Assembly (NCBI RefSeq): GCF_024172125.1
Contig: NZ_JAMZEA010000002.1
Coordinates: forward strand, 868,001-932,000
Length of the DNA stretch: 64,000 bases
Direction of reading: 5' to 3'
Origin: Actinomadura rupiterrae
GTDB lineage: Bacteria; Actinomycetota; Actinomycetes; Streptosporangiales; Streptosporangiaceae
Shown here one piece after another: positions 43,681 through 51,650 of this stretch. The stretch's first letter is position 1, and every line of letters starts with the position of its first letter. The translations under genes and the position numbers were made by a program. Below the pieces are notes generated by a model. That model saw only the letters and a list, made by a program, of their open reading frames with translations, did not search any database and was not told the DNA's origin.

Positions 43681-45264
43681 TCAGCTCACCTTCACCCGGG
43701 ACAGGGCGGTGCGGGACCGCTCGACCTCCTCCTCGGACATCCCGCCGACGTCCACCTTCAGCTCCAGCCGCTCGCCGGTCTCCTTCTCGACGGCGGTCAC
43801 GTTCAGCAGCCCGGACGCGTCCAGCTCGAAGGTCACGCCGATCGGCCAGCCGGCCTGCTTGCCCGGCGGGATGCGGATCTGCCCGGTCGCGATCTCGGAG
43901 TTGTCGACCAGCTCGGCCGACTCGACCGACCCGGCCTGCTCCATCACCCGGACGTCCGCCGAGGCCTGCTCGTCGTGCACGGTGTAGAAGTCCTCGGTGT
44001 GCGCGGACGGCAGCTCGTCGTTGGCGTGCACCAGGTGCGCGACGTGCTCGGCGCCGGAGTCGCGGTCGACCACGACGATGCCGAACGCGTGCGACGCGAC
44101 GGTCCGGATCCGGCGGCCCGCGATCTGCCGCTTCTGGTCGGCGGACAGCCCGGCCCGCCCGGCCATCTCCTCGGCCTGGTCGTCCTGCCCGGCTGCGAGC
44201 AGCCGCCGGTAGGTCTCCTCGAACGCGTACAGCGCCGCGCCCTTGGCGACGGCGAGGTCCGGGTCCTGGAGCCGCGGGTTCAGGCCGAGCTCGGTGGACA
44301 GCCGCGCCGCGACGACCGGCATCTTGGTCGACCCGCCGACCAGGACGAGGTCGTCGAAGTCGTCGACGCCCTTCTCCTTGGCGGTCTCCAGCGTCCGTCC
44401 GGTGATCTCGATCGTCCGGTCCAACAGGTCCCGGGTGAGCTCCTCCAGCTTCTCCCGGGTGATCTCGATCGTCGCGCTGCGTCCGTCGTGCATCACCCGG
44501 ACGGTGTGCGAGGTGCGGTTGGTCAGCGACTTCTTGGCGTCCTCGGCGTCCCGGCGGAGCTGCTGCTCGGACTGCCGGTCGTCCAGGGGGTCGCCCGCGT
44601 CGGGGTGCTCGGCGCGGAACCGCTCGGCGAGGTACTCCACCAGCCGCGCGTCCCAGTCGGCGCCGCCGAGCTCGTGGTCGCCGTCGGTGCAGATGACCTC
44701 GATGTGCCCGCCGCGCAGCGTGATGACCGTGGTGTCGAACGTGCCGCCGCCGAGGTCGTACACCAGGATCGTGCGGTCCTGCTCGGGGTTCAGCACGCCG
44801 TAGGTGATCGCCGCGGCGATCGGCTCGGACACGATGTCGATGACGTTCAGCCCGGCGATCCGGCCCGCCTTGCGGGTCGCGTCGCGCTCGGCCGCGCCGA
44901 AGTAGGCCGGGACGGTCACCACCACGTCCCGGGCGTCCTCGCCGGTCTGCGTGCGCGCGTCGGTGACCAGCTTCAGCAGGATGAACGCCGACAGCTCCTC
45001 GGGGGTGTACTCGATCCCGTGGATCTCCCGGGCCACCTCGCGGCCCATGTCCCGCTTGACGAGGCTGACCACGTTCTCGGGTTCGAGGATCGCGGTGTCC
45101 TTCGCGGTCTGCCCGACGACCACGTTGTCGCCGCTCTCGAAGTACACCACCGAGGGGGTGGTGTCGGTGCCCTCCAGGTTCCGCAGGACCCCGGGGCGTC
45201 CCACATCGTCGATGGAGGCAATGCAGGAGTAGGTGGTTCCCAGGTCGATCCCGTAGACAGCCAT
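43681..45264 (-). CDS. Hsp70 (DnaK-like) chaperone with shortened C-terminus
   Basis: Encodes 527 residues. The actin-like ATPase domain is complete: GIDLGTTYSC at the start, VVVTVPAYFGAAERDATRKA, VYDLGGGTFD and VLVGGSTKMP. A beta substrate-binding domain follows (GLLNVTAVEKETGE). The protein ends just after it, so the helical lid of housekeeping DnaK (about 110 residues) is missing and there is no EEVD-like tail. The predicted GrpE-like gene is 84 bp upstream and the fn3-like gene 7 bp downstream; no J-domain gene is in the window. It is likely a specialised Hsp70 serving the GTPase/GAP1 locus rather than the housekeeping chaperone. Confidence 0.92.
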   Translation of the reverse strand: MAVYGIDLGTTYSCIASIDDVGRPGVLRNLEGTDTTPSVVYFESGDNVVVGQTAKDTAILEPENVVSLVKRDMGREVAREIHGIEYTPEELSAFILLKLVTDARTQTGEDARDVVVTVPAYFGAAERDATRKAGRIAGLNVIDIVSEPIAAAITYGVLNPEQDRTILVYDLGGGTFDTTVITLRGGHIEVICTDGDHELGGADWDARLVEYLAERFRAEHPDAGDPLDDRQSEQQLRRDAEDAKKSLTNRTSHTVRVMHDGRSATIEITREKLEELTRDLLDRTIEITGRTLETAKEKGVDDFDDLVLVGGSTKMPVVAARLSTELGLNPRLQDPDLAVAKGAALYAFEETYRRLLAAGQDDQAEEMAGRAGLSADQKRQIAGRRIRTVASHAFGIVVVDRDSGAEHVAHLVHANDELPSAHTEDFYTVHDEQASADVRVMEQAGSVESAELVDNSEIATGQIRIPPGKQAGWPIGVTFELDASGLLNVTAVEKETGERLELKVDVGGMSEEEVERSRTALSRVKVS

Positions 45265-45348
45265 ATCCTCTTCACCTATCGCTACCGGAGTGCGGCGGAG
45301 TGCCGGGTCCGCGTCCCGCCGGGCGCGCGGCCGGCCAGGACGGGGACG

Positions 45349-46668
45349 TCAGCGCGCCGACCGTCGATGACCATCGTCCCGCTCCGGACGCCGCCGCGCA
45401 GTGCTCTTGACCGACTTCCCCACCCGCACACCGGCCTTCCGGACGACCCTGCCGCCCATTTCGAACCCGTCCGCGAGGACCGCGACGACCGTCCCCGCGC
45501 GGTCCGGGTCGTCCACCTCCTCCACCCCGAGGGGACGGTGCCGGGACGCGTCGTAGGGCTGGCCCGGCTCGACCTCGAACCGGACCGCGCCCGTCCTGGC
45601 CAGGGCGTCGGCGACCTCGTTCGCGCAGTCGCCGAGCAGCCTGGCCGACTGCTCGGGCCCGGGCGGGGCCGCGGCGGCCTGCCGGAGCGTGTCGTGCACC
45701 TTGTACAGCGCGGCCCGGACGGGTTCGAGCATCGACTCGATCTCGCCGCGCCGCAGCCGCTGGTTCTCCTCGTGCAGCCGGTCGATGACCGACTCGCGGT
45801 GCGCGGCCCGCCCGTCCTCCCGGTCGAACCGCTCGACCAGCTCGCGCAGCGCGTCCCGAACCTCCCCGACCGCCTCAAGCGCACCCGCGCCCGCGTCGCC
45901 TTTACCGGACGCGCCGTCGCCGGGCGTGTCACCGCCGGACGTGCCCCCCTCAACCCCGCTTTCGCCGTCCCCACGCTCGCCGCGCCCAACCTCGCGAGAG
46001 GCGCCCTCCCCGTCCCCGCGCCCGCCCGCCCCGCCCTGACGAGATGTGTCCCCGCCGTCCGCGCGCTCGACCGGCCCGGCCTGGCGCGAGGTGTCCTTCC
46101 CGTCCACGCGCTCGCCCTGCGCGGCCTCGCGAGAGGCGTCCTGGCCGTTCGCGCGTTCGCCTGGCGCGGCCTGGCGCGAGGTGTCTTTACTGTCCGCGCG
46201 TTCGCCGGACCCTGCCGCGCGAGTGGCGTCCTTGCCGTCCGCGCCTTCACCCCGCCCGGCCTCGCGTGAGGTGTCCTTGCCGTTCGCACGTTCGGCTGGC
46301 GCGGCCTCGCGCGAAGCGTCCTCGCCGGACGGGCCTTCACCAGGCGCGGCCGCGCGCGAGGCGCCCTTACCGTCTGCGTGTTCGCCTGGCCCGGCCCCGC
46401 GCGAAGCGCTCTTGCCGTTCGTGCGATCGCTGGAATCGGGCGTCGTACCGTCCGCTGCCGCGTTCCCGTCCGCGCTCGCCTCGTCCTGACCGTCCAGACC
46501 ATCCGGACCGTCCGGACGCGGGGTCTCCTCCGCCTCGGGGGTCTCCCCGGGCTCACTCGCCTCGGCGGGCTCGGAGACGTCCGCGGACTTGCCGGAGCGC
46601 ACGGCCACGCCGCGTTTCCGCTCGTCCCGCGAGTGTGCGCTGACTTCCCGCTTCCGATCGCTCGACAC
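45349..46668 (-). CDS. GrpE-like nucleotide exchange factor with long repeat N-terminus
   Basis: Encodes 439 residues. Residues 1-80 are charged and disordered; 81-230 are ten 15-residue repeats (ERANGKDTSREAAPG type); 265-310 form a helix/coiled-coil (EVRDALRELVERFDREDG); and a small beta domain (about 350-420, VRFEVEPGQPYDASRHRPL) matches the GrpE head, including GRVVRKAGVRVGK. GrpE releases ADP from Hsp70, and the Hsp70 gene is next, so the pairing is direct. Ordinary GrpE is about 200 residues, so the N-terminal extension is unusual. The start is GTG with AAGGTGA 7-8 nt upstream. It is the first gene of the minus-strand series. Confidence 0.8.
   Translation of the reverse strand: MSSDRKREVSAHSRDERKRGVAVRSGKSADVSEPAEASEPGETPEAEETPRPDGPDGLDGQDEASADGNAAADGTTPDSSDRTNGKSASRGAGPGEHADGKGASRAAAPGEGPSGEDASREAAPAERANGKDTSREAGRGEGADGKDATRAAGSGERADSKDTSRQAAPGERANGQDASREAAQGERVDGKDTSRQAGPVERADGGDTSRQGGAGGRGDGEGASREVGRGERGDGESGVEGGTSGGDTPGDGASGKGDAGAGALEAVGEVRDALRELVERFDREDGRAAHRESVIDRLHEENQRLRRGEIESMLEPVRAALYKVHDTLRQAAAAPPGPEQSARLLGDCANEVADALARTGAVRFEVEPGQPYDASRHRPLGVEEVDDPDRAGTVVAVLADGFEMGGRVVRKAGVRVGKSVKSTARRRPERDDGHRRSAR
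45979..46428 (-). repeat. Ten 45-bp in-frame repeats in the GrpE-like gene
   Basis: Ten tandem 45-bp units encode a 15-residue motif close to ERADGKDTSREAGPG. Sequence identity between units is moderate, but Lys/Gly-Asp-x-Ser-Arg is kept, which suggests selection on the peptide rather than simple recent slippage. Confidence 0.85.
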
Positions 46669-46848
46669 GTTGAGTCACCTTAATGGGACGAACCTCGCAG
46701 GCATAGGGCGCGCTTGACCGGCGCCTGACTTTTCCCTGGCGGGACGCGGTGCCGGGGCCGGGTTCTTCATCCGGACACGGCGGGGTAACACCACCGAAAC
46801 GCGCGTCGGTGAGGCTGGTGACCTCGGAAGACATCACGGGAGGTGCCC

Positions 46849-47472
46849 ATGCTGCTGCGGATTCGGGTTCGGCTGCCGGACCGTCCGGGATCGCTCGCGA
46901 GCGTCGCGCGCACGCTCGGCGCTGCGGGCGCGGACGTGGTGCAGATGGCGGTGCTGGAACGGGACGCCGGCCGCGCGCTGGACGACTTCACGGTCGCGTG
47001 GCCCGCCGGGGCCGCCACCGCAGGGCTGCGCGACGGCCTCACCGCCGTCCCTGGCGTCATGGTGATAGGAATCTGGCCCACGGTCGAGCCGCAGGGCGCG
47101 CACCCGGACGCCTCGCTCCTCGGCCAGCTCGCCGCCGATCCGGTGCGCGGCGCGATGACGCTCGCCGACGCGGTCCCGGCGCTGCTGTCGGCCGAGTGGG
47201 CGGGCCTCGCGGACGGCCCGTCGCTCATCTACGGCAGCTTCGGCGCTCCGGAGGCCGCGCCCGACGGCGGACGGCTCGGCCCGTCCCGCGCCCGCGCGTT
47301 CGATGGGGACGACGGCGTCCACTACGCGGCCTGCCCGGTTTCGGACGGTCTGGACCTGGTCGTCGCGCGCGGCGGCGAAGCCCCGCCCTTCCACCGCACC
47401 GAGGTGTTCCGCCTCGACCAGCTCGTGGCCGCAGCACGCGCCGTCCTAGCCGCCGCCCCAGTACGGAAGTAG
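46849..47472 (+). CDS. ACT-domain protein
   Basis: Encodes 207 residues. The N-terminal ACT domain (about 1-75) reads LLRIRVRLPDRPGSLASVAR, then GADVVQMAVLERD and the second strand set ending in VPGVMVIGIWP. ACT domains bind amino acids and regulate enzymes. The C-terminal half has no recognised domain. There is no enzyme domain, so it is probably a stand-alone amino-acid sensor. GGGAGG is 5 nt before ATG 46849; a GTG 6 nt earlier overlaps the ribosome site. It diverges from the GrpE-like gene, with no evident functional link. Confidence 0.8.
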   Translation: MLLRIRVRLPDRPGSLASVARTLGAAGADVVQMAVLERDAGRALDDFTVAWPAGAATAGLRDGLTAVPGVMVIGIWPTVEPQGAHPDASLLGQLAADPVRGAMTLADAVPALLSAEWAGLADGPSLIYGSFGAPEAAPDGGRLGPSRARAFDGDDGVHYAACPVSDGLDLVVARGGEAPPFHRTEVFRLDQLVAAARAVLAAAPVRK

Positions 47473-47957
47473 CACCCGCCCGAACGCGAAAGCACCCCGC
47501 TCGGTTCCCCTCCCACAACCCACCCGCAGCCCGCGCGCAACCTGCTTGCGGCGCGCCCGCAGCCTGTGCGGCGCCCCCTTCAGCCTGTGCGGCTCTCCTG
47601 CGGCCTGCACAACCTGGGTGCGGCGCGCCTGCAGTTCGTGCGGCGCGCCTGCGGCTTGCGGGCAGCCTGGGTGCGGTGTGCCTGTAGGTCGTGCGGTGCG
47701 CCTGCGGTTCGCGCGCGATCTGGGGGCGGCGCGTGCGGAAAACGAGCAGAGAAGGCGAAACCGGACGCGGCGCGCGTGCGTCTACGTTCTTGGACACGGT
47801 TCCCGGCCGCGGCGGCGCGGTCGCGTACGGGGACCGTGTCCTTGCGCGTCCAGGCCCAGGGCCGCAGGGGCGGATCACCTACCACAGTGCGGGCCGCGCG
47901 GGGCGTATTCGGCGCTATGCCCAATAGGTAACACTCCACAGACAGTCGCGTCCTTTT
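47473..47957. repeat. Intergenic region with degenerate TGCGGCGCGCCTGCGG repeats
   Basis: This 485-bp space follows the ACT gene. From about 47530 to 47745 it is filled with degenerate copies of a 17-30-bp unit built on TGCGGCGCGCCTGCGG. A strong hairpin follows at 47792-47841. The last 60 bp, before the radical SAM gene, have a CTTTTGT/ACAAAAG inverted pair and the most AT-rich stretch, probably the promoter. I see no gene in it. Confidence 0.6.
47792..47841. terminator. Long hairpin upstream of the radical SAM gene
   Basis: Arms GGACACGGTTCCC and GGGGACCGTGTCC pair at 12 of 13 positions around a 24-nt GC-rich loop. There is no U-tract. It could end transcription from the ACT gene or act in the leader of the radical SAM transcript. 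Confidence 0.45.
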
Positions 47958-49430
47958 GTGGTTCCCTGCCACGTGACAAAAGCGGGTCCCGACGACGAGC
48001 TGTTCGGAAGTGGTCTCTTGAGCAGTGGCTCCCACATCTTCGCGATCCCTCTTGAGAACGAGGTGCACACCGGCGAGACGCAGGACGGACGGGCGCACGA
48101 GGACGAGGCGTACCTCGTGTACGCGCCCCTGCACGGTGTCGCGTTCGCTTCGACCAAAGGACTGGTGGCGTCCCTCTCCGGCGTCCTCGCGGGCGAGGAC
48201 GGGGACGAGAGCGTGGTCGAGTTCGCCCGCCAGACCGGACTCCTGGACGACCCCCCGCCGCTTCCCGTCACCCGCCAGCAGGGCGACCCGTCGCCCACCG
48301 AAGTGACGCTGTTCCTCACGACCGCGTGCAATCTGCGCTGCACCTACTGCTACGCGTCCGCGGGCGACGCCCCCGCCACGTTCATGAGCATGGACGTTGC
48401 CAAACGCGGCATCGACTTCGTCATAGACAACGCCAAGCGCCTGGGCGCGCCCTTCGCGGGAGTGCATTTCCATGGCGGCGGCGAGCCCAGCGTCCACTGG
48501 AACCTCATGACCGAGGCCCTCGCCTACGCGCGCGAGCGTGCGGGGGACCTGCGGGTCATCTCGTCCTCGGCGGGCAACGGCGTGTTCACCGACCGGCAGA
48601 TCGACTGGATGATCGCCAACCTGGACGGCGGGATGAGCCTGTCGTTCGACGGCCTGCCCGAGGTGCACGACAAGCACCGTCCGACCGTCCGGGGGACGGG
48701 GTCGAGCGGGCGCGTCATGCACACGATGCGGCGGTTCACCGAGGCGGGCTACCCGTACGCGGTGCGGCTGACCGTCACCGCCGAGCAGATCCCGCTGCTG
48801 CCGGACTCGGTCGAGTTCGTCCTGGCGAACTTCACGCCCGCGCGCGTCCAGGTCGAGCCCGCCTACCAGCTCGGACGGCACGAGGGCGAGCCGGACGCCG
48901 AGACCACCGAGTTCATCGACGCCTACCGCGAGGCCCAGGCGCGCGCCGCCCGCTACGGGCACGAACTCGCCTACAGCGCGGCCCGCGTCGGCCAGCTCAC
49001 CAACCACTTCTGCGGCGTCACCCAGGACAACTTCTGCATCACGCCATCGGGCAACGTGTCGGCGTGCTTCGAGGCGTTCTCCGAGGACAACGAGTTCGCG
49101 GATGTCTTCTTCTACGGCTCGTCCGGCCCGCCCGGCACCGACGGCTACACCTTCGACATGGACGCGCTCGACGGCCTGCGCGACCTGGGCGTGGAGAACC
49201 GCTCGTTCTGCGACGGCTGCTTCGCGCGCTGGAACTGCGCGGGCGACTGCTACCACAAGTCCCTCGCGACCAACGGACGCGGCGAGTTCGCCGGATCGCA
49301 GCGCTGCCACATCACCCGCGAGCTGGTGAAGGACCAGCTGCTCGCCCGCATCGCCGACGCGGGCGGCCTGGTCTGGCGCGACGGCCGCGAGGACGTCCCC
49401 TGCGCCGTGCACGGAGGCGCACATGAGTGA
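47958..49430 (+). CDS. Radical SAM/SPASM peptide-modifying enzyme
   Basis: Encodes up to 490 residues. The radical SAM cluster motif CNLRCTYCYA has Cys at 124, 128 and 131. A SPASM region (about 350-465) has CGVTQDNFC, SACFEAF, CDGCFARWNCAGDC and QRCHITREL, enough cysteines for auxiliary Fe-S clusters. The N-terminal 110 residues resemble the leader-binding part of peptide maturases. Enzymes of this class install Cys-thioether or carbon cross-links in ribosomal peptides or activate sulfatases. The stop overlaps the start of the next gene by 8 nt, and that gene encodes a Cys-rich secreted protein, the likely substrate. GTG 47958 has no clear ribosome site; TTG 48018 (GGAAGTGG upstream) is a good alternative. 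Confidence 0.88.
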   Translation: MVPCHVTKAGPDDELFGSGLLSSGSHIFAIPLENEVHTGETQDGRAHEDEAYLVYAPLHGVAFASTKGLVASLSGVLAGEDGDESVVEFARQTGLLDDPPPLPVTRQQGDPSPTEVTLFLTTACNLRCTYCYASAGDAPATFMSMDVAKRGIDFVIDNAKRLGAPFAGVHFHGGGEPSVHWNLMTEALAYARERAGDLRVISSSAGNGVFTDRQIDWMIANLDGGMSLSFDGLPEVHDKHRPTVRGTGSSGRVMHTMRRFTEAGYPYAVRLTVTAEQIPLLPDSVEFVLANFTPARVQVEPAYQLGRHEGEPDAETTEFIDAYREAQARAARYGHELAYSAARVGQLTNHFCGVTQDNFCITPSGNVSACFEAFSEDNEFADVFFYGSSGPPGTDGYTFDMDALDGLRDLGVENRSFCDGCFARWNCAGDCYHKSLATNGRGEFAGSQRCHITRELVKDQLLARIADAGGLVWRDGREDVPCAVHGGAHE

Positions 49431-50484
49431 CGTCATGCTCCCCTGGCCCGAACCCCGCCGCCCCAAAGGCGACCCCCGCCCCGAGGCCCGAGCCGAGGGC
49501 CGCGCCGAGCCGCGGGCCGGGGGCCGCCCCGTCCCTCGCGCCGAGGGCCGAGCTGAGCCCGGCGCTGGAAGTCGAGCCGAGCCGCGCGCTGAGGGCCATG
49601 CTGGGGCCCGCGCTGAGGGCCGGGCCGAGCCGCGCGCCGGGGCCCGCGCTGAGGGGCGAGGCGGGTCTCGCGCTGGGGGACGGGCGCGGGGGGCGGCGCC
49701 GCATTATGAGTTGCGGAGTGTGATGGACGATGGGACGGCCGGTCCTGTCGAGGTGCTGCCGATCGTGAAGCCGCCGTGGGAGGCCAAGGCCGGGCGGCGC
49801 GGGTTCCTCGGCGCGGGCATCGCGTCGTCGGTCGCGGCGGCGATGCTGCTCAGCGCGTGCGGGACCGAGGAGAACAGGAACACGCCGTCCTTCACCCCGT
49901 CCGAATCGGACTCGCCGTCGGATTCCCCGTCCGACACCTACACGCCTTCAGAAGAGCCGTCCGACGAACCCTCCGATGAGCCGTCCGACGAGCCGACGGA
50001 CGAGCCCTCGGACACGCCGTCCGACGACGACACGGGCGGTGGGGTCGGCGGCGGACGGATCTGCACCTGCAACAAGGTGTGCACCTGCATCCCGGTTTGC
50101 CAGGCGCACCGGCTACTGGACGCCGATCCGGTCGTCCGCCGGATGGCCGAGACCGTCGTGGTCGCGATGGGCCTGGACGAGCTGCCCTACCTGGAATGGG
50201 CCGCGGACGAGGCCGCGCCCGCGCTGAGCCGCCGGATCGCGCGGCTCGTCGCGGAACTCCAGGCCGGACGCCGCCTCCGCCCGGACGACCTGCACGGGTT
50301 CGACTGCGATCCGTATCTCGACTCCGGCGATCCGGTCGTCGCGATGATGGCGGCGCAGGTGCTCACGCTGCGGGCGCGCTTCCTCGGAACGCGCCTGACC
50401 GGTCCTCTCGCCGACCGTGCCGCGGAGGCGTTGCGCGCCGGGCAGGTCCTGCACGCCGAACGCCGCCTCGCCTGGACGGCCTGA
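49423..50484 (+). CDS. Tat-type lipoprotein with CxCx3CxCx3C motif, candidate radical SAM substrate
   Basis: Encodes 353 residues. Residues 10-95 are an Arg/Ala/Glu/Gly repeat tail. A twin-arginine-like signal with lipobox follows: GRRGFLGAG (Arg125-Arg126), a hydrophobic stretch, and LLSAC with Cys146. Next comes an acidic Ser/Pro/Asp/Glu linker (about 155-205). The cysteine knot-like motif CTCNKVCTCIPVC has cysteines at 214, 216, 220, 222 and 226. A helical C-terminal domain follows (about 227-353). The ATG overlaps the radical SAM stop, so expression is coupled. I know no named family. A modified, surface-anchored peptide region is my inference; a metal-binding site is the main alternative. 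Confidence 0.72.
   Translation: MSDVMLPWPEPRRPKGDPRPEARAEGRAEPRAGGRPVPRAEGRAEPGAGSRAEPRAEGHAGARAEGRAEPRAGARAEGRGGSRAGGRARGAAPHYELRSVMDDGTAGPVEVLPIVKPPWEAKAGRRGFLGAGIASSVAAAMLLSACGTEENRNTPSFTPSESDSPSDSPSDTYTPSEEPSDEPSDEPSDEPTDEPSDTPSDDDTGGGVGGGRICTCNKVCTCIPVCQAHRLLDADPVVRRMAETVVVAMGLDELPYLEWAADEAAPALSRRIARLVAELQAGRRLRPDDLHGFDCDPYLDSGDPVVAMMAAQVLTLRARFLGTRLTGPLADRAAEALRAGQVLHAERRLAWTA
49480..49700 (+). repeat. In-frame repeats coding the Arg-Ala-Glu-Gly tail
   Basis: Imperfect 12- to 24-bp units of the GAGCCGCGCGCTGAGGGCC kind encode RAEGRAEPRA-like peptides at the N-terminus of the lipoprotein, ahead of the export signal. The array keeps the frame. Confidence 0.8.
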
Positions 50485-50530
50485 TGCCCGGTCCTGCCCA
50501 GCAGCCGTCCTGCTCCCAATCATCTGCTAC

Positions 50531-50583
50531 GGAACCATCTGGTTTCGAAGTAGATGGTTCCGAGCCGTCCGATATCCGGACGG
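50531..50583. terminator. Paired hairpins between convergent genes
   Basis: Two adjacent stem-loops lie between the convergent lipoprotein and kinase genes. The first has perfect 10-bp arms GGAACCATCT/AGATGGTTCC (50531-50540 and 50552-50561). The second has 7-bp arms CCGTCCG/CGGACGG (50565-50571 and 50577-50583) around ATATC. Neither has a U-tract, as is common in actinomycete terminators. They probably work in both directions. Confidence 0.65.
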
Positions 50584-50661
50584 CCTGATACCTGGGCGGT
50601 CTGGCGTCCTGCGGGGTGACGCCGGCCGTTCCGGGCCTCGCCCTGCTCTGGCCCTCGCGGC

Positions 50662-51576
50662 TCAGAGCAGGGCGAGGACTCCTTCCAGATCGGTGAGGTT
50701 CGCGTCCGAACCGAGCCCCTGCGCGACGGTCGCGGCGGCGGCCGTCCCCCACCGCGCGGCCTCCACCAGGGGGAGCCCGCGCAGCAGCGCCGACAGGTAG
50801 CCCGCGCAGTACGCGTCGCCGCAGCCCGTGGTGTCGACGACCGGGACGTCCAGCGCCGGGACGCGGTGCACATCCTCGCGCGTGGCGACCAGGCTGCCCT
50901 CGGCGCCGAGCGTGACGACGACCGAGGCCGGCCCCTCGGCGAGCAGCATCCGCGCGGCCAGTTCCGGGTCGTCCTCGCCGGTGAGCGAGGCGGCCTGCTC
51001 CTCGTTGGGCAGGACGTGGTCGACGTGCGCGAGGAAGCCGCGCGCGCCGTCCAGCAGGTCCGGCATGTTGGACAGGAAGTCCATCGTCACGATCGTCCCG
51101 GACGAGCGGGCGGCGTCGAGCGCGCCGAGGAACGCCGGGTCGTTCAGGCCGAACGTGACGTCCGGGCCGCCGAGGTGGACGGCGTCGGCGGCCACGAGCA
51201 GCCCCGGGTCGACGGAGTTCGCGGTGAGCGTGAGGTTCGCGCCGGGCGCGTGGAAGGACGGCCGGCCGCCGTCCGCCCGGATCGGCAGCACCGACGCGGC
51301 GGTCTGCGCGTCCGCGCGCCGGACCAGCCCGCTCACGTCCACGCCGTGCCGCGTCATCAGGACGGTCAGCAGGTCGCCGAGGTCGTCGTCGCCGATCGCG
51401 CCGACCGACACGACCTGGTTGCCGAGGTGCGCGAGCGCCACGGCCGTCCCCGCGGCGGACCCGGCCGCGGTCACCCTGACCTCCTCGACCACGACCGTGC
51501 CCTGACCGTCGGGGAGCTCGTCCACCGGGCGGGCCAGGACGTCCACGATGTGCGCACCGACGGTCAGTACCACCAC
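50662..51576 (-). CDS. PfkB-family carbohydrate kinase
   Basis: Encodes 304 residues of the ribokinase/PfkB family, which phosphorylate sugars or nucleosides. The N-terminal GAHIVDVLARPVDELPDG and GAIGDDDLGD are typical. The C-terminal signature DTTGCGDAYCAG carries the catalytic Asp and anion hole. The start is GTG at 51576, with a second GTG next to it. It diverges from a class II aldolase gene by 74 bp, suggesting a shared pathway in which the kinase makes a sugar phosphate and the aldolase splits it. The specific sugar is not clear. Confidence 0.88.
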   Translation of the reverse strand: MVVLTVGAHIVDVLARPVDELPDGQGTVVVEEVRVTAAGSAAGTAVALAHLGNQVVSVGAIGDDDLGDLLTVLMTRHGVDVSGLVRRADAQTAASVLPIRADGGRPSFHAPGANLTLTANSVDPGLLVAADAVHLGGPDVTFGLNDPAFLGALDAARSSGTIVTMDFLSNMPDLLDGARGFLAHVDHVLPNEEQAASLTGEDDPELAARMLLAEGPASVVVTLGAEGSLVATREDVHRVPALDVPVVDTTGCGDAYCAGYLSALLRGLPLVEAARWGTAAAATVAQGLGSDANLTDLEGVLALL

Positions 51577-51650
51577 GGCGGGTCTCCCTCAGAAGATCGT
51601 CAGGGCCGTAGCCTACGACTCCGGACGGCTCGGATGTGGGGAGTGGACGC

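Noticed and set aside
46669..46700. HAIR or CIRCE element upstream of the GrpE-like gene
   Set aside because: Only a single TTGAGT half-site is present before the start; the inverted partner ACTCAAG and the GAGTGCTAA pair of CIRCE are absent.
47473..47957. tRNA or small stable RNA gene in the long gaps
   Set aside because: No T-loop (GGTTCRA) or cloverleaf pairing was found here or in the gaps at 52.3 and 54.3 kb.
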